This document shows positions 51,337-63,700 of a DNA stretch of 64,000 nt, one piece after another. The notes below the pieces were generated by a model that worked only from the letters and a program-made list of their open reading frames with translations, made no database searches and was not told the origin of the DNA. Numbering within the stretch: the first letter of the stretch is position 1; each line of letters opens with the position of its first letter. Where the stretch lies: assembly GCA_964057225.1 (NCBI GenBank), contig OZ059894.1, positions 23,466,476-23,530,475 of the forward strand, given 5' to 3'. The position numbers and the translations under genes are program-made. Source of the stretch: Auanema rhodensis (lineage: Eukaryota > Nematoda > Chromadorea > Rhabditida > Rhabditidae).

Positions 51337-54300
51337 CTAATTAAATGTACACGTGATGTGCACTTGGTATGTAACTCGCTTCACGTGAAAGATAAAGAGA
51401 TGCGGTTTTCAAAATTAGATTCCCCATGTCCATATTAGTCTAAAAACAAATTTTTATTGATATTGGTGCATGGTAACCATGACTTTGAAATTTACGTGAA
51501 CTTTAATTTATGCTAATTAAATGTACACGTGATGTGCACTTGGTATGTAACTCGCTTCACGTAAAAGATAAAGAGATGCGGTTTTCAAAATTAGATTCCC
51601 CATGTCCATATTAGTCTAAAAACAAATTTTTATTAATATTAATTCATGGTAACCATGATTTTGAAATTTACGTGAACTTTAATTTATGCTAATTAAATGT
51701 ACACGTGATGTGCACTTGGTATGTAACTCGCTTCACGTAAAAGATAAAGAGATGCGGTTTTCAAAATTAGATTCCCCATGTCCATATTAGTCTAAAAACA
51801 AATTTTTATTGATATTGGTTCATGGTAACCATGACTTTGAAATTTACGTGAACTTTAATTTATGCTAATTAAATGTACACGTGATGTGCACTTGGTATGT
51901 AACTCGCTTCACGTGAAAGATAAAGAGATGCGGTTTTCAAAATTAGAATCCCCATGTCCATATTAGTCTAAAAACAAATTTTTATTGATATTAATTCATG
52001 GTAACCATGATTTTGAAATTTACGTGAACTTTAATTTATGCTAATTAAATGTACACGTGATGTGCACTTGGTATGTAACTCGCTTCACGTGAAAGATAAA
52101 GAGATGCGGTTTTCAAAATTAGATTTCTCATGTCCATATTAGTCTAAAAACAAATTTTTATTGATATTGGTGCATGGTAACCATGACTTTGAAATTTACG
52201 TGAACTTTAATTTATGCTAATTAAATGTACACGTGCACTTGGTATGTAACTCGCTTCACGTGAAAGATAAAGAGATGCGGTTTTCAAAATTAGAATCCCC
52301 ATGTCCATATTAGTCTAAAAACAAATTTTTATTGATATTGGTGCATGGTAACCATGACTTTGAAATTTACGTGAACTTTAATTTATGCTAATTAAATGTA
52401 CACGTGATGTGCACTTGGTATGTAACTCGCTTCACGTGAAAGATAAAGAGATGCGGTTTTCAAAATTAGATTCCCCATGTCCATATTAGTCTAAAAACAA
52501 ATTTTTATTGATATTGGTGCATGGTAACCATGACTTTGAAATTTACGTGAACTTTAATTTATGCTAATTAAATGTACACGTGATGTGCACTTGGTATGTA
52601 ACTCGCTTCACGTGAAAGATAAAGAGATGCGGTTTTCAAAATTAGATTTCTCATGTCCATATTAGTCTAAAAACAAATTTTTATTGATATTGGTGCATGG
52701 TAACCATGACTTTGAAATTTACGTGAACTTTAATTTATGCTAATTAAATGTACACGTGATGTGCACTTGGTATGTAACTCGCTTCACGTGAAAGATAAAG
52801 AGATGCGGTTTTCAAAATTAGATTCCCCATGTCCATATTAGTCTAAAAACAAATTTTTATTGATATTGGTGCATGGTAACCATGACTTTGAAATTTACGT
52901 GAACTTTAATTTATGCTAATTAAATGTACACGTGATGTGCACTTGGTATGTAACTCGCTTCACGTGAAAGATAAAGAGATGCGGTTTTCAAAATTAGATT
53001 CCCCATGTCCATATTAGTCGAAAAACAAATTTTTATTGATATTGGTTCATGGTAACCATGACTTTGAAATTTACGTGAACTTTAATTTATGCTAATTAAA
53101 TGTGCACGTGATGTGCACTTGGTATGTAACTCGCTTCACGTGAAAGATAAAAAGATGCGGTTTTCAGAATTAGATTCCCCATGTCCATATTAGTCTAAAA
53201 ACAAATTTTTATTGATATTGGTTCATGGTAACCATGACTTTGAAATTTACGTGAACTTTAATTTATGCTAATTAAATGTACACGTGATGTGCACTTGGTA
53301 TGTAACTCGCTTCACGTGAAAGATAAAGAGATGCGGTTTTCAAAATTAGAATCCCCATGTCCATATTAGTCTAAAAACAAATTTTTATTGATATTAATTC
53401 ATGGTAACCATGATTTTGAAATTTACGTGAACTTTAATTTATGCTAATTAAATGTACACGTGATGTGCACTTGGTATGTAACTCGCTTCATTCAAAATTA
53501 GATTCCCCATGTCCATATTAGTCTAAAAACAAATTTTTATTGATATTGGTTCATGGTAACCATGTCTTTGAAATTTACGTGAACTTTAATTTATGCTAAT
53601 TAAATGTACACGTGATGTGCACTTGGTATGTAACTCGCTTCACGTGAAAGATGAAGAGATGCGGTTTTCAAAATTAGATTCCCCATATCCATATTAGTCT
53701 AAAAACAAATTTTTATTGATATTGGTTCATGGTAACCATGACTTTGAAATTTACGTGAACTTTAATTTATGCTAATTAAATGTACACGTGATGTGCACTT
53801 GGTATGTAACTCGCTTCACGTGAAAGATAAAGAGATGCGGTTTTCAAAATTAGATTCCCCATGTCCATATTAGTCTAAAAACAAATTTTTATTGATATTG
53901 GTTCATGGTAACCATGACTTTGAAATTTACGTGAACTTTAATTTATGCTAATTAAATGTACACGTGATGTGCACTTGGTATGTAACTCGCTTCACGTGAA
54001 AGATAAAGAGATGCGGTTTTCAAAATTAGATTCCCCATGTCCATATTAGTTTAAAAACAAATTTTTATTGATATTGGTGCATGGTAACCATGACTTTGAA
54101 ATTTACGTGAACTTTAATTTATGCTAATTAAATGTACACGTGATGTGCACTTGGTAAGTAACTCGCTTCACGTGAAAGATAAAAAGATGCGGTTTTCAAA
54201 ATTAGATTCCACATGTCCATATTAGTCTAAAAACAAATTTTTATTGATATTGGTTCATGGTAACCATGTCTTTGAAATTTACGTGAACTTTAATTTATGC

Positions 54301-54475
54301 TAATTAAATGTACACGTGATGTGCACTTGGTATGTAACTCGCTTCACGTGAAAGATAAAGAGATGCGGTTTTCAAAATTAGATTCCCCATGTTCATATTA
54401 GTCTAAAAACAAATTTTTATTGATATTGGTTTATGGTAACCATGACTTTGAAACTTACGTGAACTTTAATTTATG
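50281..54475. repeat. 4195-bp block, second copy
   Basis: Same ordered monomers as 44326-48520, offset 5955 bp (34 monomers less 29 bp for the two deletion monomers). Its left part belongs at the same time to the second copy of the tandem 9-mer, and its right part leads straight into the 12-mer HOR of the next domain. The copy at the right is thus the source, or product, of two further amplifications. Confidence 0.82.
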
Positions 54476-57400
54476 CTAATTAAATGTACACGTGATGTGC
54501 ACTTGGTATGTAACTCGCTTCACGTGAAAGATAAAGAGATGCGGTTTTCAAAATTAGATTCCCCATGTCCATATTAGTCTAAAAACAAATTTTTATTGAT
54601 ATTGGTGCATGGTAACCATGACTTTGAAATTTACGTGAACTTTAATTTATGCTAATTAAATGTACACGTGATGTGCACTTGGTATGTAACTCGCTTCACG
54701 TGAAAGATAAAGAGATGCGGTTTTCAAAATTAGATTTCTCATGTCCATATTAGTCTAAAAACAAATTTTTATTGATATTGGTGCATGGTAACCATGACTT
54801 TGAAATTTACGTGAACTTTAATTTATGCTAATTAAATGTACACGTGATGTGCACTTGGTATGTAACTCGCTTCACGTGAAAGATAAAGAGATGCGGTTTT
54901 CAAAATTAGATTCCCCATGTCCATATTAGTCTAAAAACAAATTTTTATTGATATTGGTGCATGGTAACCATGACTTTGAAATTTACGTGAACTTTAATTT
55001 ATGCTAATTAAATGTACACGTGATGTGCACTTGGTATGTAACTCGCTTCACGTGAAAGATAAAGAGATGCGGTTTTCAAAATTAGATTCCCCATGTCCAT
55101 ATTAGTCGAAAAACAAATTTTTATTGATATTGGTTCATGGTAACCATGACTTTGAAATTTACGTGAACTTTAATTTATGCTAATTAAATGTGCACGTGAT
55201 GTGCACTTGGTATGTAACTCGCTTCACGTGAAAGATAAAAAGATGCGGTTTTCAGAATTAGATTCCCCATGTCCATATTAGTCTAAAAACAAATTTTTAT
55301 TGATATTGGTTCATGGTAACCATGACTTTGAAATTTACGTGAACTTTAATTTATGCTAATTAAATGTACACGTGATGTGCACTTGGTATGTAACTCGCTT
55401 CACGTGAAAGATAAAGAGATGCGGTTTTCAAAATTAGAATCCCCATGTCCATATTAGTCTAAAAACAAATTTTTATTGATATTAATTCATGGTAACCATG
55501 ATTTTGAAATTTACGTGAACTTTAATTTATGCTAATTAAATGTACACGTGATGTGCACTTGGTATGTAACTCGCTTCATTCAAAATTAGATTCCCCATGT
55601 CCATATTAGTCTAAAAACAAATTTTTATTGATATTGGTTCATGGTAACCATGTCTTTGAAATTTACGTGAACTTTAATTTATGCTAATTAAATGTACACG
55701 TGATGTGCACTTGGTATGTAACTCGCTTCACGTGAAAGATGAAGAGATGCGGTTTTCAAAATTAGATTCCCCATATCCATATTAGTCTAAAAACAAATTT
55801 TTATTGATATTGGTTCATGGTAACCATGACTTTGAAATTTACGTGAACTTTAATTTATGCTAATTAAATGTACACGTGATGTGCACTTGGTATGTAACTC
55901 GCTTCACGTGAAAGATAAAGAGATGCGGTTTTCAAAATTAGATTCCCCATGTCCATATTAGTCTAAAAACAAATTTTTATTGATATTGGTTCATGGTAAC
56001 CATGACTTTGAAATTTACGTGAACTTTAATTTATGCTAATTAAATGTACACGTGATGTGCACTTGGTATGTAACTCGCTTCACGTGAAAGATAAAGAGAT
56101 GCGGTTTTCAAAATTAGATTCCCCATGTCCATATTAGTCGAAAAACAAATTTTTATTGATATTGGTTCATGGTAACCATGACTTTGAAATTTACGTGAAC
56201 TTTAATTTATGCTAATTAAATGTGCACGTGATGTGCACTTGGTATGTAACTCGCTTCACGTGAAAGATAAAAAGATGCGGTTTTCAGAATTAGATTCCCC
56301 ATGTCCATATTAGTCTAAAAACAAATTTTTATTGATATTGGTTCATGGTAACCATGACTTTGAAATTTACGTGAACTTTAATTTATGCTAATTAAATGTA
56401 CACGTGATGTGCACTTGGTATGTAACTCGCTTCACGTGAAAGATAAAGAGATGCGGTTTTCAAAATTAGAATCCCCATGTCCATATTAGTCTAAAAACAA
56501 ATTTTTATTGATATTAATTCATGGTAACCATGATTTTGAAATTTACGTGAACTTTAATTTATGCTAATTAAATGTACACGTGATGTGCACTTGGTATGTA
56601 ACTCGCTTCATTCAAAATTAGATTCCCCATGTCCATATTAGTCTAAAAACAAATTTTTATTGATATTGGTTCATGGTAACCATGTCTTTGAAATTTACGT
56701 GAACTTTAATTTATGCTAATTAAATGTACACGTGGTGTGCACTTGGTATGTAACTCGCTTCACGTGAAAGATGAAGAGATGCGGTTTTCAAAATTAGATT
56801 CCCCATATCCATATTAGTCTAAAAACAAATTTTTATTGATATTGGTTCATGGTAACCATGACTTTGAAATTTACGTGAACTTTAATTTATGCTAATTAAA
56901 TGTACACGTGATGTGCACTTGGTATGTAACTCGCTTCACGTGAAAGATAAAGAGATGCGGTTTTCAAAATTAGATTCCCCATGTCCATATTAGTCTAAAA
57001 ACAAATTTTTATTGATATTGGTTCATGGTAACCATGACTTTGAAATTTACGTGAACTTTAATTTATGCTAATTAAATGTACACGTGATGTGCACTTGGTA
57101 TGTAACTCGCTTCACGTGAAAGATAAAGAGATGCGGTTTTCAAAATTAGATTCCCCATGTCCATATTAGTTTAAAAACAAATTTTTATTGATATTGGTGC
57201 ATGGTAACCATGACTTTGAAATTTACGTGAACTTTAATTTATGCTAATTAAATGTACACGTGATGTGCACTTGGTAAGTAACTCGCTTCACGTGAAAGAT
57301 AAAAAGATGCGGTTTTCAAAATTAGATTCCACATGTCCATATTAGTCTAAAAACAAATTTTTATTGATATTGGTTCATGGTAACCATGTCTTTGAAATTT

Positions 57401-59683
57401 ACGTGAACTTTAATTTATGCTAATTAAATGTACACGTGATGTGCACTTGGTATGTAACTCGCTTCACGTGAAAGATAAAGAGATGCGGTTTTCAAAATTA
57501 GATTCCCCATGTTCATATTAGTCTAAAAACAAATTTTTATTGATATTGGTTTATGGTAACCATGACTTTGAAACTTACGTGAACTTTAATTTATGCTAAT
57601 TAAATGTACACGTGATGTGCACTTGGTATGTAACTCGCTTCACGTGAAAGATAAAGAGATGCGGTTTTCAAAATTAGATTCCCCATGTCCATATTAGTCT
57701 AAAAACAAATTTTTATTGATATTGGTGCATGGTAACCATGACTTTGAAATTTACGTGAACTTTAATTTATGCTAATTAAATGTACACGTGATGTGCACTT
57801 GGTATGTAACTCGCTTCACGTGAAAGATAAAGAGATGCGGTTTTCAAAATTAGATTTCTCATGTCCATATTAGTCTAAAAACAAATTTTTATTGATATTG
57901 GTGCATGGTAACCATGACTTTGAAATTTACGTGAACTTTAATTTATGCTAATTAAATGTACACGTGATGTGCACTTGGTATGTAACTCGCTTCACGTGAA
58001 AGATAAAGAGATGCGGTTTTCAAAATTAGATTCCCCATGTCCATATTAGTCTAAAAACAAATTTTTATTGATATTGGTGCATGGTAACCATGACTTTGAA
58101 ATTTACGTGAACTTTAATTTATGCTAATTAAATGTACACGTGATGTGCACTTGGTATGTAACTCGCTTCACGTGAAAGATAAAGAGATGCGGTTTTCAAA
58201 ATTAGATTCCCCATGTCCATATTAGTCGAAAAACAAATTTTTATTGATATTGGTTCATGGTAACCATGACTTTGAAATTTACGTGAACTTTAATTTATGC
58301 TAATTAAATGTGCACGTGATGTGCACTTGGTATGTAACTCGCTTCACGTGAAAGATAAAAAGATGCGGTTTTCAGAATTAGATTCCCCATGTCCATATTA
58401 GTCTAAAAACAAATTTTTATTGATATTGGTTCATGGTAACCATGACTTTGAAATTTACGTGAACTTTAATTTATGCTAATTAAATGTACACGTGATGTGC
58501 ACTTGGTATGTAACTCGCTTCACGTGAAAGATAAAGAGATGCGGTTTTCAAAATTAGAATCCCCATGTCCATATTAGTCTAAAAACAAATTTTTATTGAT
58601 ATTAATTCATGGTAACCATGATTTTGAAATTTACGTGAACTTTAATTTATGCTAATTAAATGTACACGTGATGTGCACTTGGTATGTAACTCGCTTCATT
58701 CAAAATTAGATTCCCCATGTCCATATTAGTCTAAAAACAAATTTTTATTGATATTGGTTTATGGTAACCATGTCTTTGAAATTTACGTGAACTTTAATTT
58801 ATGCTAATTAAATGTACACGTGATGTGCACTTGGTATGTAACTCGCTTCACGTGAAAGATGAAGAGATGCGGTTTTCAAAATTAGATTCCCCATATCCAT
58901 ATTAGTCTAAAAACAAATTTTTATTGATATTGGTTCATGGTAACCATGACTTTGAAATTTACGTGAACTTTAATTTATGCTAATTAAATGTACACGTGAT
59001 GTGCACTTGGTATGTAACTCGCTTCACGTGAAAGATAAAGAGATGCGGTTTTCAAAATTAGATTCCCCATGTCCATATTAGTCTAAAAACAAATTTTTAT
59101 TGATATTGGTTCATGGTAACCATGACTTTGAAATTTACGTGAACTTTAATTTATGCTAATTAAATGTACACGTGATGTGCACTTGGTATGTAACTCGCTT
59201 CACGTGAAAGATAAAGAGATGCGGTTTTCAAAATTAGATTCCCCATGTCCATATTAGTTTAAAAACAAATTTTTATTGATATTGGTGCATGGTAACCATG
59301 ACTTTGAAATTTACGTGAACTTTAATTTATGCTAATTAAATGTACACGTGATGTGCACTTGGTAAGTAACTCGCTTCACGTGAAAGATAAAAAGATGCGG
59401 TTTTCAAAATTAGATTCCACATGTCCATATTAGTCTAAAAACAAATTTTTATTGATATTGGTTCATGGTAACCATGTCTTTGAAATTTACGTGAACTTTA
59501 ATTTATGCTAATTAAATGTACACGTGATGTGCACTTGGTATGTAACTCGCTTCACGTGAAAGATAAAGAGATGCGGTTTTCAAAATTAGATTCCCCATGT
59601 TCATATTAGTCTAAAAACAAATTTTTATTGATATTGGTTTATGGTAACCATGACTTTGAAACTTACGTGAACTTTAATTTATG
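53444..59683. repeat. 12-mer HOR of 2088 bp marked by the 152-bp monomer
   Basis: The unit is the 152-bp monomer; GATGAAGAG/ATATCC; plain; TTTAAAAAC/GTGCATGG; GGTAAGTAAC/TTCCACATG/CATGTC; TTCATATT/GGTTTATGG/GAAACTT; GTGCATGG; GATTTCTC; plain; GTCGAAAAAC; TGTGCACGTG with AAAAGATG/CAGAATTAG; AATCCCC/ATTAATTC/GATTTTG. Units are 53444-55531 (2088 bp), 55532-56563 (1032 bp, six monomers), 56564-58651 (2088 bp) and 58652-59683 (first six monomers only). The period starts inside the second copy of the 4195-bp block. Confidence 0.87.
55532..56563. repeat. Six-monomer deleted copy of the 12-mer
   Basis: Only the 152-bp, GATGAAGAG, plain, GTCGAAAAAC, TGTGCACGTG and AATCCCC monomers are present. The six monomers from TTTAAAAAC to the second plain one are missing. 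The junction therefore falls at or between unit positions 3 or 4 and 9 or 10, in phase with the monomer. The GATGAAGAG monomer of the next unit carries a private CACGTGGTG near 56735. Confidence 0.82.
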
Positions 59684-60563
59684 CTAATTAAATGTACACG
59701 TGATGTGCACTTGGTATGTAACTCGCTTCACGTGAAAGATAAAGAGATGCGGTTTTCAAAATTAGATTCCCCATGTTCATATTAGTCTAAAAACAAATTT
59801 TTATTGATATTGGTTCATGGTAACCATGACTTTGAGATTTACGTGAACTTTAATTTATGCTAATTAAATGTACACGTGATGTGCACTTGGTATGTAACTC
59901 GCTTCACGTGAAAGATAAAGAGATGCGGTTTTCAAAATTAGATTCCCCATGTCCATATTAGTTTACAAACAAATTTTTATTGATATTGGTGCATGGTAAC
60001 CATGACTTTGAAATTTACGTGAACTTTAATTTATGCTAATTAAATGTACACGTGATGTGCACTTGGTAAGTAACTCGCTTCACGTGAAAGATAAAAAGAT
60101 GCGGTTTTCAAAATTAGATTCCACATGTCCATATTAGTCTAAAAACAATTTTTTATTGATATTGGTTCATGGTAACCATGTCTTTGAAATTTACGTGAAC
60201 TTTAATTTATGCTAATTAAATGTACACGTGATGTGCACTTGGTATGTAACTCGCTTCACGTGAAAGATAAAGAGATGCGGTTTTCAAAATTAGATTCCCC
60301 ATGTTCATATTAGTCTAAAAACAAATTTTTATTGATATTGGTTTATGGTAACCATGACTTTGAAACTTACGTGAACTTTAATTTATGCTAATTAAATGTA
60401 CACGTGATGTGCACTTGGTATGTAACTCGCTTCACGTGAAAGATAAAGAGATGCGGTTTCCAAAATTAGATTCCCCATGTCCATATTAGTCTAAAAACAA
60501 ATTTTTATTGATATTGGTGCATGGTAACCATGACTTTGAAATTTACGTGAACTTTAATTTATG
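59684..60563. repeat. Breakdown zone at the end of the 12-mer domain
   Basis: Five monomers: TTCATATT with a private GAGATTT; TTTACAAAC (a further change of the TTTAAAAAC type); GGTAAGTAAC with ACAATTTTTTATT; TTCATATT/GGTTTATGG/GAAACTT; and TTTCCAAAAT. Thus the group TTTAAAAAC-GGTAAGTAAC-TTCATATT of the 12-mer is present a second time with extra point changes, four monomers (704 bp) after 59365. Confidence 0.65.
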
Positions 60564-60740
60564 CTAATTAAATGTACACGTGATGTGCACTTGGTATGTA
60601 ACTCGCTTCACGTGAAAGATAAAGCGATGCGGTTTTCAAAATTAGATTCCCCATGTCCATATTAGTCTAAAAACAAATTTTTATTGATATTGGTTCATGG
60701 TAACCATGACTTTGAAATTTACAGTGAACTTTAATTTATG
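60564..60740 (+). repeat. 177-bp monomer with 1-bp insertion
   Basis: TTTACGTGAAC reads TTTACAGTGAAC at 60723, an inserted A that destroys the third ACGTGA element and its CpG. The same allele recurs at 63188 in the monomer starting 63029, so it pre-dates the 2465-bp duplication. It is the only insertion seen in the array. Confidence 0.85.
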
Positions 60741-63700
60741 CTAATTAAATGTACACGTGATGTGCACTTGGTATGTAACTCGCTTCACGTGAAAGATAAA
60801 GAGATGCGGTTTTCAAAATTAGATTCCCCATGTCCATATTAGTCTAAAAACAAATTTTTATTGATATTGGTTCATGGTAACCATGACTTTGAAATTTACG
60901 TGAACTTTAATTTATGCTAATTAAATGTACACGTGATGTGCACTTGGTATGTAACTCGCTTCACGTGAAAGATAAAGAGATGCGGTTTTCAAAATTAGAT
61001 TCCCCATGTCCATATTAGTCTAAAAACAAATTTTTATTAATATTGGTTCATGGTAACCATGTCTTTGAAATTTACGTGAACTTTAATTTATGCTAATTAA
61101 ATGTACACGTGATGTGCACTTGGTATGTAACTCGCTTCACGTGAAAGATAAAGCGATGCGGTTTTCAAAATTAGATTCCCCATGTCCATATTAGTCTAAA
61201 AACAAATTTTTATTGATATTGGTTCATGGTAACCATGACTTTGAAATTTACGTGAACTTTAATTTATGCTAATTAAATGTACACGTGATGTGCACTTGGT
61301 ATGTAACTCGCTTCACGTGAAAGATAAAGAGATGCGGTTTTCAAAATTAGATTCCCCATGTCCATATTAGTCTAAAAACAAATTTTTATTGATATTGGTT
61401 CATGGTAACCATGACTTTGAAATTTACGTGAACTTTAATTTATGCTAATTAAATGTACACGTGATGTGCACTTGGTATGTAACTCGCTTCACGTGAAAGA
61501 TAAAGAGATGCGGTTTTCAAAATTAGATTCCCCATGTCCATATTAGTCTAAAAACAAATTTTTATTGATATTGGTTCATGGTAACCATGTCTTTGAAATT
61601 TACGTGAACTTTAATTTATGCTAATTAAATGTACACGTGATGTGCACTTGGTATGTAACTCGCTTCACGTGAAAGATAAAGAGATGCGGTTTTCAAAATT
61701 AGATTCCCCATGTCCATATTAGTCTAAAAACAAATTTTTATTGATATTGGTTCATGGTAACCATGACTTTGAAATTTACGTGAACTTTAATTTATGCTAA
61801 TTAAATGTACACGTGATGTGCACTTGGTATGTAACTCGCTTCACGTGAAAGATAAAGAGATGCGGTTTTCAAAATTAGATTCCCCATGTCCATATTAGTC
61901 TAAAAACAAATTTTTATTGTTATTGGTTCATGGTAACCATGACTTTGAAATTTACGTGCACTTTAATTTATGCTAATTAAATGTACACGTGATATGCACT
62001 TGGTATGTAACTCGCTTCACGTGAAAGATAAAGAGATGCGGTTTTCAAAATTAGATTCCCCATGTCCATATTAGTCTAAAAACAAATTTTTATTGATATT
62101 GGTGCATGGTAACCATGACTTTGAAATTTACGTGAACTTTAATTTATGCTAATTAAATGTACACGTGATGTGCACTTGGTATGTAACTCGCTTCACGTGA
62201 AAGATAAAGAGATGCGGTTTTCAAAATTAGATTCCCCATGTCCATATTAGTCTAAAAACAAATTTTTATTGATATTGGTTCATGGTAACCATGACTTTGA
62301 AATTTACGTGAACTTTAATTTATGCTAATTAAATGTACACGTGATGTGCACTTGGTATGTAACTCGCTTCACGTGAAAGATAAAGAGATGCGGTTTTCAA
62401 AATTAGATTCCCCATGTCCATATTAGTCTAAAAACAAATTTTTATTGATATTGGTTCATGGTAACCATGACTTTGAAATTTACGTGAACTTTAATTTATG
62501 CTAATTAAATGTACACGTGATGTGCACTTGGTATGTAACTCGCTTCACGTGAAAGATAAAGAGATGCGGTTTTCAAAATTAGATTTCCCATGTCCATATT
62601 AGTCTAAAAACAAATTTTTATTGATATTGGTTCATGGTAACCATGTCTTTGAAATTTACGTAAACTTTAATTTATGCTAATTAAATGTACACGTGATGTG
62701 CACTTGGTATGTAACTCGCTTCACGTGAAAGATAAAGCGATGCGGTTTTCAAAATTAGATTCCCCATGTCCATATTAGTCTAAAAACAAATTTTTATTGA
62801 TATTGGTTCATGGTAACCATGACTTTGAAATTTACGTGAACTTTAATTTATGCTAATTAAATGTACACGTGATGTGCACTTGGTATGTAACTCGCTTCAC
62901 GTGAAAGATAAAGAGATGCGGTTTTCAAAATTAGATTCCCCATGTCCATATTAGTCTAAAAACAAATTTTTATTGATATTGGTTCATGGTAACCATGACT
63001 TTGAAATTTACGTGAACTTTAATTTATGCTAATTAAATGTACACGTGATGTGCACTTGGTATGTAACTCGCTTCACGTGAAAGATAAAGCGATGCGGTTT
63101 TCAAAATTAGATTCCCCATGTCCATATTAGTCTAAAAACAAATTTTTATTGATATTGGTTCATGGTAACCATGACTTTGAAATTTACAGTGAACTTTAAT
63201 TTATGCTAATTAAATGTACACGTGATGTGCACTTGGTATGTAACTCGCTTCACGTGAAAGATAAAGAGATGCGGTTTTCAAAATTAGATTCCCCATGTCC
63301 ATATTAGTCTAAAAACAAATTTTTATTGATATTGGTTCATGGTAACCATGACTTTGAAATTTACGTGAACTTTAATTTATGCTAATTAAATGTACACGTG
63401 ATGTGCACTTGGTATGTAACTCGCTTCACGTGAAAGATAAAGAGATGCGGTTTTCAAAATTAGATTCCCCATGTCCATATTAGTCTAAAAACAAATTTTT
63501 ATTAATATTGGTTCATGGTAACCATGTCTTTGAAATTTACGTGAACTTTAATTTATGCTAATTAAATGTACACGTGATGTGCACTTGGTATGTAACTCGC
63601 TTCACGTGAAAGATAAAGCGATGCGGTTTTCAAAATTAGATTCCCCATGTCCATATTAGTCTAAAAACAAATTTTTATTGATATTGGTTCATGGTAACCA

